A stretch of 46,429 bases of DNA, taken from the NCBI GenBank assembly GCA_964396965.1, contig CAYNGD010000013.1:1-46429 (forward strand). Direction: 5' to 3'. Below the pieces are notes generated by a model. It saw only the letters and a list, made by a program, of their open reading frames with translations. It did no database searches and was not told the DNA's origin. The DNA is from JABMRW01 sp964396965. Its GTDB lineage: Bacteria > Chloroflexota > Dehalococcoidia > Dehalococcoidales > BS750m-G39. Each line of letters starts with the position of its first letter. Positions within the stretch are counted from its first letter, which is position 1. Of the stretch, positions 1-9,022 are shown piece after piece. The translations under genes were made by a program, and so were the position numbers.

Positions 1-788
<788 letters not shown>

Positions 789-822
789 CGCTTCAGACTT
801 GATATTAGTCCACGGATATTCA

Positions 823-836
823 ATTGTTAATGTGCT
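823..836 (-). promoter_or_regulatory. boxA-like antitermination element in the 23S leader
   Basis: On the reverse strand the leader reads AGCACATTAACAAT, close to the rRNA boxA core (TGCTCTTTAACAAT in E. coli). It lies about 35 bases ahead of the mature 23S end and after a strong hairpin, the order expected for NusB/S10-dependent antitermination. The match is imperfect and was found by eye. Confidence 0.5.
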
Positions 837-848
837 GGACATAAGAAG

Positions 849-875
849 GCGGCTTGGTGATTCCCACCAAGCCGC
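849..875 (-). promoter_or_regulatory. Hairpin in the 23S rRNA leader
   Basis: A perfect 11-bp inverted repeat (GCGGCTTGGTG / CACCAAGCCGC) with a 5-base loop lies between the rRNA promoter and the boxA-like motif. In the rRNA direction it is followed by CTTCTTAT, a weak U-rich run. It could be a boxB-like or processing stem, or a conditional terminator overcome by antitermination. Confidence 0.5.
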
Positions 876-931
876 GCTTGGCTCTCACCAATAGCCCGAA
901 TTATGTCGCCACTATCCTCATATGTGATAAG

Positions 932-960
932 ATATTATCACAACGGTAAGGCTTTGTCAA
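932..960 (-). promoter_or_regulatory. Sigma-70 type promoter for the 23S rRNA
   Basis: The reverse strand has TTGACA (955-960), a 17-base spacer and TAATAT (932-937), a near-consensus housekeeping promoter. Transcription would begin near 925, giving a leader of roughly 135 bases before the mature 23S. No 16S gene separates the promoter from the 23S, so this promoter serves the 23S directly. Confidence 0.8.
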
Positions 961-1000
961 GCGTAGTTTAGCCCTATTTTGGCCATTGTTAGCACACTTG

Positions 1001-1029
1001 TTGACAGCCGCCGATAGCTGTGGTATTAT
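1001..1029 (+). promoter_or_regulatory. Sigma-70 type promoter for the rpsL ribosomal-protein operon
   Basis: TTGACA (1001-1006), a 17-base spacer and TATTAT (1024-1029) form a near-consensus promoter facing right. Its -35 lies only 40 bases from the -35 of the divergent rRNA promoter. The transcript would have a leader of about 115 bases before rpsL. Confidence 0.78.
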
Positions 1030-1051
1030 TACACACTGTCGCTAGGTAATC

Positions 1052-1124
1052 CGGCTTACAGCCGACTAGATTGAGCCTAAAGTTCAGTCTTCGGCTTTAA
1101 TGGATGAGTTACAGCTCATCCATT
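1052..1124 (+). promoter_or_regulatory. Structured leader of the rpsL operon (two hairpins)
   Basis: The leader holds a small hairpin (CGGCT-TAC-AGCCG, 1052-1064) and a perfect 10-bp stem (AATGGATGAG at 1099-1108 with CTCATCCATT at 1115-1124, 6-base loop). The second stem ends 16 bases before the rpsL ribosome binding site. No clean U-run follows, so this is more likely a translational or RNA-stability element than a classical terminator. Its function is not known. Confidence 0.45.
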
Positions 1125-1152
1125 ATAATTGTGTGGCAGCAGGAGGAATAGA

Positions 1153-1587
<435 letters not shown>

Positions 1588-1596
1588 GAGATAGAG

Positions 1597-2067
1597 ATGG
1601 CAAGGCGGGCTCAAGCCAGCAAAAGAGGGACTTTCCCTGACGCCAAATACCACAATGAGACCGTGGCCCGGTTAATCAACAAGGTGATGACCCGGGGCAA
1701 GAAGAGCACGGCGGAGAGAGTGGTCTATGGCGCTATTGACATCATGGGGCAGGGGGGAGCCAAAGAGCCGGTGGCGGTTCTGGAGCAGGCGGTCAAGAAC
1801 GCCACTCCCCAGCTTGAGGTCAAGCCGCGACGGGTGGGGGGCGCTACCTACCAGGTGCCAATAGAGGTCCGCCCTGACCGGGGGCTAGCCCTAGCTCTAC
1901 GCTGGCTGGTAGCCTCGGCCCGGGCCAGAGGCGGCAGATCCATGGCGGAGAAGCTGGCTGCCGAGCTCAGCGAAGCCGCCCAGGGACAGGGAGTGACCAT
2001 AAAAAAGCGTGAGGACACCCACAAGATGGCCGAGGCTAACCGAGCCTTTGCCCACTACCGATGGTGA
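1597..2067 (+). CDS. rpsG: 30S ribosomal protein S7
   Basis: Primary 16S-binding protein that organises the head of the 30S subunit, 156 aa, the normal family length. It begins MARRAQASKRGTFPDAKY and carries the conserved GGATYQVPIEV and RPDRGLALALRWL segments and a C-terminal AFAHYRW. It has an ATG start preceded by GGAGATAGAG and sits between rpsL and fusA in the str arrangement. In other bacteria S7 can autoregulate this operon; no specific binding structure was identified here. Confidence 0.97.
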   Translation: MARRAQASKRGTFPDAKYHNETVARLINKVMTRGKKSTAERVVYGAIDIMGQGGAKEPVAVLEQAVKNATPQLEVKPRRVGGATYQVPIEVRPDRGLALALRWLVASARARGGRSMAEKLAAELSEAAQGQGVTIKKREDTHKMAEANRAFAHYRW

Positions 2068-2077
2068 GGAGAGGACT

Positions 2078-4156
2078 GTGCCCAGGAATTTCCCTTTAGA
2101 ACGAATACGTAATATCGCCATTATCGCCCATATCGACGCCGGTAAGACCACCGTCACCGAGCGGATACTCTATCACACCGGCCGTACCTACAAGATTGGC
2201 GAGGTTGACGAAGGCACGGCGGTGATGGACTGGATGGAAGAAGAAAGGCGGCGGGGCATCACCATCACCGCGGCGGCCACCACCTGCTACTGGAAGGAGC
2301 ACCGCATCAATATCATCGACACGCCGGGGCATGTTGACTTCACCGCCGAGGTGGAGCGCAGCCTGAGAGTACTCGACGGCGGGGTGGTGGTCTTCGATGC
2401 CGTGGCCGGGGTTGAGGCCCAGTCGGAGACGGTCTGGCGGCAGGCGGACCGCTACGGCGTGCCCCGAATCTGCTTCATTAATAAGATGGACCGGGTGGGG
2501 GCTAATTTCCAACGCACCATATCCATGATTGAACAGCGCCTCCATGCTAAGCCACTCCCCATTCAGCTCCCCCTGGGCAGCGAAAGCAATTTCCAGGGCG
2601 TTATCGACCTCATCGAGAACAAGGCCTGGAGCTTTGAGAGCGACCCGGCCAAGCCGCCGATAGAGATTGCCATACCGGAGTCCGAGCAGGCCAAGTGCGC
2701 TCAATACCGCCAGGCGCTTATTGAAAAGCTGGCTGAAAGCGACGACCAGATTTTAGCGGCCTACCTGGAGGGCACTCCCGTCAGCCCATCAGATTTAAGG
2801 CAGGCCTTAAGAAGAGTAACGATAGCGGCCAAGGGGGTGCCCGTTCTCTGCGGCAGTGCCCTCAGGAACAAGGGCGTCCGCCCCCTACTCGATGCCATTA
2901 CTAGCTACCTGCCCTCGCCAGCGGATATGCCGCCGGTAAGGGCGACCGATGTCAGGGTCGGCGGCCAGGTCACCCGCCCCGCCCGCGACGACGCCCCCTT
3001 CTCGGCGCTGGCCTTTAAAGTCGTCTCCGACCCCTTCGTCGGCCGGCTGGTCTATTTCCGGGTCTATTCAGGAATGGTAAAGGTGGGGGCGCAGGTCTAT
3101 AACTCCACCTGGGGCAAGCGGGAGCGCATCGGGCGTTTGCTCAGGATGCACGCCAACCGCCGGGAGGAGACCGACGAGGTCGGCACCGGCGCCATCGTGG
3201 CCACTCTAGGCCTCAAGAATACCTTCACCGGCGACACCTTATGTCACTATTCCCAGCCGATACTCCTGGAGGCCATTCGCTTCCCCGAGCCAGTGCTCTC
3301 TGTGGCCATCGAGCCCAGGACCAGGGCCGACCAGGACAAGCTGGGCAGCACCCTGACCAAGCTGACCGAGGAGGACCCCACCTTCAAGGTGCGCTACGAC
3401 CGGGAGTCGGGGCAGACAGTCATCTCGGGCATGGGCGAACTCCACCTGGAATACCTGGTGGGCCGGCTGCTCAGCGAGTTCGGCGTCGAGGCCAAGGTGG
3501 GCAAGCCCAGGGTGGCCTACAAGGAGACCATCACCCTGCCCGTCGAGGCGGAGGGGAAATTTATCCGCCAGAGCGGCGGCCACGGCCAGTACGGCCATGT
3601 CCTTATCAGGCTCGAGCCGATGAAACGCGGCGGCGGCTTTCAGTTCGTTGACCAGGTCAAGGGCGGGGCCCTGCCCAAGCCTTTTATCCTGGCGGCGGAG
3701 ACGGGCATCAGAGAGGCCATGGAGACCAGGGGAACCAGCGGCTACCCCCTGGTTGATATCAAGGCCACCATCTATGACGGCAGCTACCACGAGGTTGACT
3801 CATCGGATATCGCCTTCAAGATGGCCGGCTCGATGGCGCTGCGCAACGGCGTCAGCCGGGCTAGGCCCGTACTACTAGAGCCAATTATGAAAATAGAGAT
3901 AGTTGCACCGGATGAGTTCCTTGGTGATATAATGGGTGACCTCAATTCCCGGCGGGGAAACATCGAGTCTATCGAGACGCGCGACGGGATGGCGGTTATC
4001 CGCGCCCTGGTGCCCCTGGCCGAGACCTTCGGCTACGCCACCAGTTTAAGGTCGCTGACCCAGGGCCGGGCGGCCCACTCCCTGGAGTTCGCCCAGTATG
4101 AGGAGCTGCCGGCGGAGCTGGCTGACCAGATAGCCGGCAAGGCCGCTGTCAGGTAG
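2078..4156 (+). CDS. fusA: Elongation factor G
   Basis: Translocase GTPase of protein synthesis, 692 aa, the usual length. G-motifs are visible: AHIDAGKTT (17-25), DTPGH (81-85) and NKMD (135-138), followed by the beta-barrel domain, the SGMGELHLE segment of domain III and the domain IV/V region. An open frame continues upstream inside rpsG, but the GTG at 2078, preceded by GGAGAGGA, gives MPRNFPLERIRNI, matching family N-termini. Unlike the classic str operon, no tuf gene follows; rpsJ begins 10 bases later. Confidence 0.96.
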   Translation: MPRNFPLERIRNIAIIAHIDAGKTTVTERILYHTGRTYKIGEVDEGTAVMDWMEEERRRGITITAAATTCYWKEHRINIIDTPGHVDFTAEVERSLRVLDGGVVVFDAVAGVEAQSETVWRQADRYGVPRICFINKMDRVGANFQRTISMIEQRLHAKPLPIQLPLGSESNFQGVIDLIENKAWSFESDPAKPPIEIAIPESEQAKCAQYRQALIEKLAESDDQILAAYLEGTPVSPSDLRQALRRVTIAAKGVPVLCGSALRNKGVRPLLDAITSYLPSPADMPPVRATDVRVGGQVTRPARDDAPFSALAFKVVSDPFVGRLVYFRVYSGMVKVGAQVYNSTWGKRERIGRLLRMHANRREETDEVGTGAIVATLGLKNTFTGDTLCHYSQPILLEAIRFPEPVLSVAIEPRTRADQDKLGSTLTKLTEEDPTFKVRYDRESGQTVISGMGELHLEYLVGRLLSEFGVEAKVGKPRVAYKETITLPVEAEGKFIRQSGGHGQYGHVLIRLEPMKRGGGFQFVDQVKGGALPKPFILAAETGIREAMETRGTSGYPLVDIKATIYDGSYHEVDSSDIAFKMAGSMALRNGVSRARPVLLEPIMKIEIVAPDEFLGDIMGDLNSRRGNIESIETRDGMAVIRALVPLAETFGYATSLRSLTQGRAAHSLEFAQYEELPAELADQIAGKAAVR

Positions 4157-4166
4157 AAGAGGGAAT

Positions 4167-4475
4167 ATGGCAAAACAGAAGATAAGAATCAAGCTAAAGG
4201 GCTACGACCACAAGCTGCTCGACCTTTCCGCGGAGCAGATTGTGGCCGCCGTGGAGCGGACCGGGGCGGTGGTGGTGGGGCCGGTGCCGCTGCCCACCCA
4301 CATCAAGCGGTTCAGCGTTATCCGCTCCCCCTTCATTGATAAGGACTCGCAGGAGCAGTTCGAGATCAGGACGCATAAAAGGCTGATTGATATCGTCGAG
4401 TTGACCTCCAAGACGATAGACTCTCTGAGCAGCCTGAATCTACCGGCCGGAGTGGAGATAGACATCAAGCTATAG
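4167..4475 (+). CDS. rpsJ: 30S ribosomal protein S10
   Basis: Head protein of the 30S subunit, and in many bacteria also NusE, partner of NusB in rRNA antitermination; this is relevant because the divergent 23S leader has a boxA-like motif. The protein is 102 aa. Family features include IRIKLKGYDHKLLD at the start, GPVPLPTHIKRFSVIRSP, and the RTHKRLIDI loop. The ATG is preceded by AGAGGGAAT. It opens the S10 block directly behind fusA. Confidence 0.97.
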   Translation: MAKQKIRIKLKGYDHKLLDLSAEQIVAAVERTGAVVVGPVPLPTHIKRFSVIRSPFIDKDSQEQFEIRTHKRLIDIVELTSKTIDSLSSLNLPAGVEIDIKL

Positions 4476-4482
4476 GTATAAG

Positions 4483-5109
4483 ATGATGGTTCAAGGAATT
4501 ATTGGTCGAAAAATAGGCATGGGGAGGATATTCGGCGACGACGGCCAGGCCCTGGCGGTAACCGCCATCGAGGCCGGCCCCTGCGTGGTGACCCAGGTCA
4601 AGACCACGGACAAGGAGGGCTACAACGCCGCCCAGCTCGGCTTCGGCGAGAGCAAGAGGCTCAACTCCCCCCAGAAAGGGCACCTCAAGAAGCTGGGGCA
4701 GTTCAGGCACCTCCAGGAGTTCCGATTAGCCGATACCAAGGATATTAAGGTAGGCGATAAGATTGATGTCAGCCTGTTCAAAGAGGGCGACCTGGTCGAT
4801 GTCCGCGGCGTCTCCAAGGGGAAGGGTTTTGCCGGCGTGGTCAAGCGCTATCACTTCGCCGGCGGCCCCAAGACCCACGGCCAGTCCGACCGCCACCGCG
4901 CCCCCGGCTCGGTTGGTTCGACCACCTCGCCGGGCCATGTCCTCAAAGGTAAGCGCATGGCGGGACACCTGGGCCACCGGCGGGTGACGGTGCGTCACCT
5001 GAAAGTATATAAAACAGACTTGGAGCGCAACCTGCTGCTGGTCAGGGGGGCTGTCCCCGGGGCCAGGAACGGGCTGGTGCTGATAAAGAAAGCGGGAGGG
5101 GGTAAATAG
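4483..5109 (+). CDS. rplC: 50S ribosomal protein L3
   Basis: Early-assembly 23S-binding protein near the peptidyl-transferase centre, 208 aa. It begins MMVQGIIGRKIGMGRIF; either of two consecutive ATGs (4483 or 4486) may be used. The conserved GGPKTHGQSDRHRAPGSVGS extension that reaches towards the active site is present, including the Gln that PrmB methylates in proteobacteria. Its stop shares one base with the GTG start of rplD. Confidence 0.96.
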   Translation: MMVQGIIGRKIGMGRIFGDDGQALAVTAIEAGPCVVTQVKTTDKEGYNAAQLGFGESKRLNSPQKGHLKKLGQFRHLQEFRLADTKDIKVGDKIDVSLFKEGDLVDVRGVSKGKGFAGVVKRYHFAGGPKTHGQSDRHRAPGSVGSTTSPGHVLKGKRMAGHLGHRRVTVRHLKVYKTDLERNLLLVRGAVPGARNGLVLIKKAGGGK

Positions 5110-5750
5110 TGGAGGTTCCGGTCTATAACGTTAGCGGCCAGGTGGTCAGAAACATTGAGATAAGCGACCGCGTCTTTGCCGCCCCTTTTAACGAGGCGGT
5201 GGTGCACCAGGCGGTGGTCAGGCAGCAGGCCAATGCCCGCCAGGGTACCTCCAGCACCAAGACCCGCGGCGAGGTCGCCGGCAGCACCCGCAAGCTCTAC
5301 CGGCAGAAGCACACCGGCATGGCCCGGGCCGGCAGCAAGAAGTCACCAACGCGGCGGGGAGGCGGTATTACCTTCGGCCCCAGGCCGAGGAGCTACCAGC
5401 AGGATATGCCCAAAAAGATGCGACAGCTGGCGCTGCGCTGCGCCCTTTCCGCCAAGACCAGGGACGAGGAGCTGAAGATACTGGAGGAATTAAAGTTCGA
5501 CCAGCCCAGGACCAGGGATATGGCGTCAATTTTGGTGGCGCTGGGGATAGACTCCACCGCCCTTATCGTGACCGATAAGCCGGAGGAGAATTTAATCAAG
5601 TCGGCCCGCAACCTGGCCGGGATTAAGACCATGCCGGCCAGCATACTCAGCGTGGTTGACATACTGTCATCCAAGATGTTATTGATGACCGAGCCGGCGG
5701 TGCGCCGGGCGGAAGAACTGTGGGGGAGAGGCAACGATGCACCTGTATAA
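5109..5750 (+). CDS. rplD: 50S ribosomal protein L4
   Basis: L4/L1e family protein lining the exit tunnel, 213 aa. The basic extended loop around residues 45-95 is clear (RQGTSSTKTRGEV, GTAR-like AGSKKSPTRRGGG, GPRPRSY). The GTG start gives MEVPVYNVSG and uses the GGAGGGG at the end of rplC as ribosome binding site. In enterobacteria L4 represses the S10 operon; nothing in this sequence shows whether that holds here. The end overlaps rplW by 14 bases. Confidence 0.95.
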   Translation: MEVPVYNVSGQVVRNIEISDRVFAAPFNEAVVHQAVVRQQANARQGTSSTKTRGEVAGSTRKLYRQKHTGMARAGSKKSPTRRGGGITFGPRPRSYQQDMPKKMRQLALRCALSAKTRDEELKILEELKFDQPRTRDMASILVALGIDSTALIVTDKPEENLIKSARNLAGIKTMPASILSVVDILSSKMLLMTEPAVRRAEELWGRGNDAPV

Positions 5751-6021
5751 GGTACTACAGCGCCCGCTGATAACCGAAAAGAACTCGGCCCTTCAGGCCC
5801 AGGGCAAATACGCCTTTAAGGTCGCTCAGGAGGCCAACAAGGAACAGATTAAGCAGGCAGTGGAAAAGGCCTTTAAGGTAACCGTCACCGGGGTCAACGT
5901 GATGACGGTTGCCGGCAAGAGGCACCGGATGCGGGGCCGGGAGGTATCCAGCCCTCCCTGGAAGAAGGCGCTGGTCACCCTCAAGCCCGGTGACAAGATA
6001 GAACTATTCGAGGGGGTATAA
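5737..6021 (+). CDS. rplW: 50S ribosomal protein L23
   Basis: Protein at the rim of the exit tunnel, docking site for trigger factor and SRP, 94 aa. Family motifs are LYKVLQRPLITEKNS at the N-terminus and KYAFKVAQEANKEQIKQAVE. The start lies inside rplD with GGGAGAGG as ribosome binding site, pointing to translational coupling. rplB starts at the very next base after the stop. Confidence 0.96.
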   Translation: MHLYKVLQRPLITEKNSALQAQGKYAFKVAQEANKEQIKQAVEKAFKVTVTGVNVMTVAGKRHRMRGREVSSPPWKKALVTLKPGDKIELFEGV

Positions 6022-6849
6022 GTGCCACTAAAGCAATATCGCCCAACTTCACCCGGAAGGCGGGGCATGAGCGGCTCCAGCTTTGAGGAGATAACCAAGA
6101 GCCGGCCCGAGAGAGCGCTTTTGTCTCCCCTCAAGAAGAAGGGCGGGCGCAGCAACCAGGGGAAGGTTACCGTCCGCCACCGCGGCGGCGGCGCCAAGCG
6201 CCGGCTGCGCCTTATCGACTTCAAGAGGGATAAGCCCGGGGTACCGGGCCGGGTGGCGGCTATTGAATACGACCCCAACCGCTCCGCCCGCATCGCCCTT
6301 ATCTTCTACGCCGACGGGGAGAAAAGATATATTCTGGCCCCCAACGAATTGAATGTTGATGATGTCATCAAATCGGGCGAGGGCGCCGAGCTGAAACCGG
6401 GCAACGCCCTGCCCCTCAAGCTGATACCCACCGGGACGATGATACACAATATTGAGATGACGCCGGGGAAGGGGGGGCAGCTGGTGCGCAGCGCTGGCGC
6501 CGCCGCCCAGCTGATGGCCAAGGAAGGCGAATACGCCCTGATAAGGATGCCCTCCAGCGAGGTGCGGCGCATCCGCAGCGACTGCCTGGCCACCATCGGG
6601 CAGGTGGGCAACCTAGACCACCGCAGCATTGCTCTGGGCAAGGCCGGACGCAAACGGTGGCTGGGCATAAAACCCACGGTAAGGGGCTCGGCGATGAGCC
6701 CCCGCGACCACCCCCACGGCGGCGGCGAAGGCAGGTCCCCGGTGGGCCTGCCCGGCCCCAAGACACCCTGGGGTAAACCGGCCCTGGGCTACCGGACGCG
6801 CAAGCCCAAGCCTGGAGATAAAATGATAGTCAGGCGGAGGGGAAAGTAA
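6022..6849 (+). CDS. rplB: 50S ribosomal protein L2
   Basis: Core 23S-binding protein needed for subunit association and peptidyl-transferase activity, 275 aa. The hallmark PHGGGEGR loop with its functionally important His is present near residue 235, as are the HRGGGAKRRLRLIDFKR and AGAAAQLMAKEGEYA segments. The GTG start gives MPLKQYRPTSPGRRGM, matching the family, and overlaps an AGGGGGTATAA ribosome binding site at the end of rplW. Confidence 0.97.
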   Translation: MPLKQYRPTSPGRRGMSGSSFEEITKSRPERALLSPLKKKGGRSNQGKVTVRHRGGGAKRRLRLIDFKRDKPGVPGRVAAIEYDPNRSARIALIFYADGEKRYILAPNELNVDDVIKSGEGAELKPGNALPLKLIPTGTMIHNIEMTPGKGGQLVRSAGAAAQLMAKEGEYALIRMPSSEVRRIRSDCLATIGQVGNLDHRSIALGKAGRKRWLGIKPTVRGSAMSPRDHPHGGGEGRSPVGLPGPKTPWGKPALGYRTRKPKPGDKMIVRRRGK

Positions 6850-6853
6850 CCTA

Positions 6854-7132
6854 ATGTCAAGGTCAACCAAAAAAGGCCCGGCGGTAGATGCTAAACTGAT
6901 GAAAAAGGTCGAGACGCTCAGCCGCGCCGAGGAGAAGACGGTGATAAAGACCTGGGCCCGCTGGTCCACCATCACCCCCAAGATGGTCGGTCTTACCATC
7001 GGCGTCCACGACGGGCGGAGGCACGTGCCCATTTATATTACCGAGAACATGGTGGGGCACAAGCTGGGCGAGTTCGCCCCCACCCGGACCTTCCGGGGGC
7101 ATGTGGCCAGGAGCGAGAGGGCCAAGAAGTAG
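6854..7132 (+). CDS. rpsS: 30S ribosomal protein S19
   Basis: Head protein that pairs with S13 near the A and P sites, 92 aa, normal length. Recognised from MSRSTKKGPAVD, the TWARWSTITPKMVGLTIGVH block, NMVGHKLGEFAPTRTFRGH and the basic C-terminus. It starts 4 bases after rplB. Confidence 0.97.
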   Translation: MSRSTKKGPAVDAKLMKKVETLSRAEEKTVIKTWARWSTITPKMVGLTIGVHDGRRHVPIYITENMVGHKLGEFAPTRTFRGHVARSERAKK

Positions 7133-7139
7133 GCAGTAG

Positions 7140-7487
7140 ATGGAAGTAAAGGCAGTGGTTAAAGACACCGGTATCTCGCCGCGCAAGGTGCGCCCGCTGG
7201 TGGATATGGTGCGGGGCAAGAGGGTGGAAGAAGCGCTGGCCCTGCTCAAATTCAGCCCCACCCCCACCGCCAGAGTGGTGGCCAAGGTGGTGAAGTCGGC
7301 GGCGGCCAACGCTGAGAACAACTTCCAGATGGACCCCGCCGATTTGAAGATCGTCGGCATCTTTGCCGACGAGGCCAGAATGATGAAGAGGTTCCGCCCC
7401 CGGGCGCGGGGACGGGCCACCCCCATCCTCAAGCGTTCCAGCCATATCACCGTTATCGTTGCCGAGGAGGAAACCGTTGGGACATAA
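7140..7487 (+). CDS. rplV: 50S ribosomal protein L22
   Basis: Exit-tunnel protein whose beta-hairpin reaches the constriction, 115 aa. The family pattern ISPRKVRPLVDMVRGKRVEEAL at the N-terminus and RFRPRARGRATPILKRSSHITV for the hairpin are both present. The last 11 bases overlap rpsC, whose ribosome binding site lies inside this gene. Confidence 0.96.
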   Translation: MEVKAVVKDTGISPRKVRPLVDMVRGKRVEEALALLKFSPTPTARVVAKVVKSAAANAENNFQMDPADLKIVGIFADEARMMKRFRPRARGRATPILKRSSHITVIVAEEETVGT

Positions 7488-8400
7488 GGTACACCCTTTT
7501 GGCTTTAGAATCGGCGTCATCCGCGACTGGCAGGCCAAGTGGTATGCCGAGAAGGACTATGTCAAGTTTCTAGAGGAAGACATGAAGCTGCGCCGGGCCA
7601 TCCAGTCCCAGTACAACGATGCCGGCATCTCCCTGGTGGAGATTGACCGCCAGGCCAACAAGGTAGCCGTAACCGTCCACACCGCCCGCCCTGGCGTGGT
7701 CATCGGGCGGGGCGGACAGAGGGTTGACGAAATGAGGCTCCATCTGGAGAACCTCATCGGCAAGAGGATTCAATTGAACGTCTTGGAGGTGCAGCAGCCG
7801 GAACTTGATGCCTACCTGGTAGCCAGGGCGATAGCCGAACAGATTGAGCACCGTGTTGCCTTCCGCCGGGCGATGAAACAGGCCCTATTCCGCACCATGC
7901 AGGCGGGGGCCAAAGGGATAAGAATCAGCTGCGCCGGCCGACTGGGCGGCGTCGAGATAGCCCGCCGCGAGGTTACTCACCAGGGGCAGGTGCCCCTGCA
8001 CACCCTGCGGGCGGATATTGATTACGGCTTCACCGAGGCCCACACCACCCTGGGCCGCATCGGCATCAAGGTCTGGGTTTATCGGGGCGATATCCTCCCC
8101 GAGGTCAGCCCGCCAGCGGCAGAGGAGGCCCTGGCCGAGGCAGAAGAGGCCAGAGCCGCCGAAACCAAGCCGGCTCCTGCCGAAAGGAAGGAAAGACCGG
8201 CCAGGGCGGAGAGAAAACCCAGGGCCAGGGCAGCGGCCGCCAAAGCCAAGACAGAAACTAGAGAAGAAGCCGCCAAAGCAGAAGAAAAAGTTTCCAAGCC
8301 AAACACAAGGAAGACCGCCAGGAGAAAAGCGGCGGTAAACAAGGATAAAGAGGAGACAGATGCTACAGCCCAAGCGGGTGAAGTACCGCAAGAGCCATAA
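7477..8400 (+). CDS. rpsC: 30S ribosomal protein S3 with long charged C-terminal tail
   Basis: Binds 16S rRNA at the mRNA entry channel; 307 aa against about 210-240 in most bacteria. The N-terminal type II KH domain has its GxxG loop in VVIGRGGQRVDEM, and the C-domain ends with the RGDILPE segment near residue 210. About 95 further residues are almost only Ala, Lys, Glu and Arg, low complexity and probably disordered. The TTG at 7477 gives MGHKVHPFGFR and has GAGGAGG seven bases upstream; an in-frame TTG at 7459 lies ahead of that ribosome binding site and is unlikely. It overlaps rplP by 41 bases. Confidence 0.94.
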   Translation: MGHKVHPFGFRIGVIRDWQAKWYAEKDYVKFLEEDMKLRRAIQSQYNDAGISLVEIDRQANKVAVTVHTARPGVVIGRGGQRVDEMRLHLENLIGKRIQLNVLEVQQPELDAYLVARAIAEQIEHRVAFRRAMKQALFRTMQAGAKGIRISCAGRLGGVEIARREVTHQGQVPLHTLRADIDYGFTEAHTTLGRIGIKVWVYRGDILPEVSPPAAEEALAEAEEARAAETKPAPAERKERPARAERKPRARAAAAKAKTETREEAAKAEEKVSKPNTRKTARRKAAVNKDKEETDATAQAGEVPQEP

Positions 8401-8800
8401 AGGCCACCGCCGGGGCCAGGCCCAGGCGGGCAACAGCATTGAGTTCGGCGACTACGCCCTACAGGCGCTAGAATCGGCCTGGCTCACCAGCCGGCAGATT
8501 GAAGCGGCGCGGCGGGCCATCACCCGCTATATCCGCCGCGGCGGCAGCGTCTGGATTCGCATCTTCCCCGATAAGCCGGTGACCAAGAAGGCGGCGGAGA
8601 CCCGCCAGGGCGGGGGTAAAGGCTCCCCCGACCACTGGGTGGCGGTGGTCAAGCCGGGGCGAATTTTATTCGAGATGGCCGGGGTCAGTGAGGCGACCGC
8701 CAAGGGAGCGATGCGCCTGGCCTCGCACAAGCTCCCCATCAACAGCCGGTTCGTGGTCAGGGAAACTGGCGCCACCGGCGAGACCAAGGAGGCAGCCTAG
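8360..8800 (+). CDS. rplP: 50S ribosomal protein L16
   Basis: Protein next to the A-site tRNA elbow, 146 aa. It begins MLQPKRVKYRKSHKGHRRG and has the conserved RIFPDKPVTKKAAETRQGGG and LASHKLPINSRFVV segments. The ATG sits inside the 3' end of rpsC with GAGGAG upstream, so translation is probably coupled. The extra C-terminal residues GATGETKEAA are slightly longer than typical. Confidence 0.96.
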   Translation: MLQPKRVKYRKSHKGHRRGQAQAGNSIEFGDYALQALESAWLTSRQIEAARRAITRYIRRGGSVWIRIFPDKPVTKKAAETRQGGGKGSPDHWVAVVKPGRILFEMAGVSEATAKGAMRLASHKLPINSRFVVRETGATGETKEAA

Positions 8801-9022
8801 ATGAAGGGCGAAGAGATCAGGGCTCTAAGCGATGCCGAGCTGGTCAAGCAGCTGGAGGAATCCCGCCAGGAGCTGTTCAACCTCCGCCTTCGCCTGGCCA
8901 CCAAACAGCTGGTCAACCACCGCGAGATTCCGCGGGTAAGAAAGAGGATTGCCCAGCTCCAGACGATAATCAGAGAAAGAGAGTTAACCAAAAAGGTAAC
9001 CGCCGATGGAAAGCAAGCGTAA
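8801..9022 (+). CDS. rpmC: 50S ribosomal protein L29
   Basis: Small helical protein beside L23 at the tunnel exit, 73 aa. The pattern EEIRALSDAELVKQLEESRQ followed by LFNLRLRLATKQLVN and RVRKRIAQLQTIIRERE is typical of two long helices. The start follows the rplP stop with no gap and the end overlaps rpsQ by 17 bases. Confidence 0.95.
   Translation: MKGEEIRALSDAELVKQLEESRQELFNLRLRLATKQLVNHREIPRVRKRIAQLQTIIRERELTKKVTADGKQA

Noticed and set aside
3239..3878. Long frames in other phases inside fusA and other ribosomal genes
   Set aside because: GC-rich coding sequence commonly gives open shadow frames; the true genes are certain from conservation.
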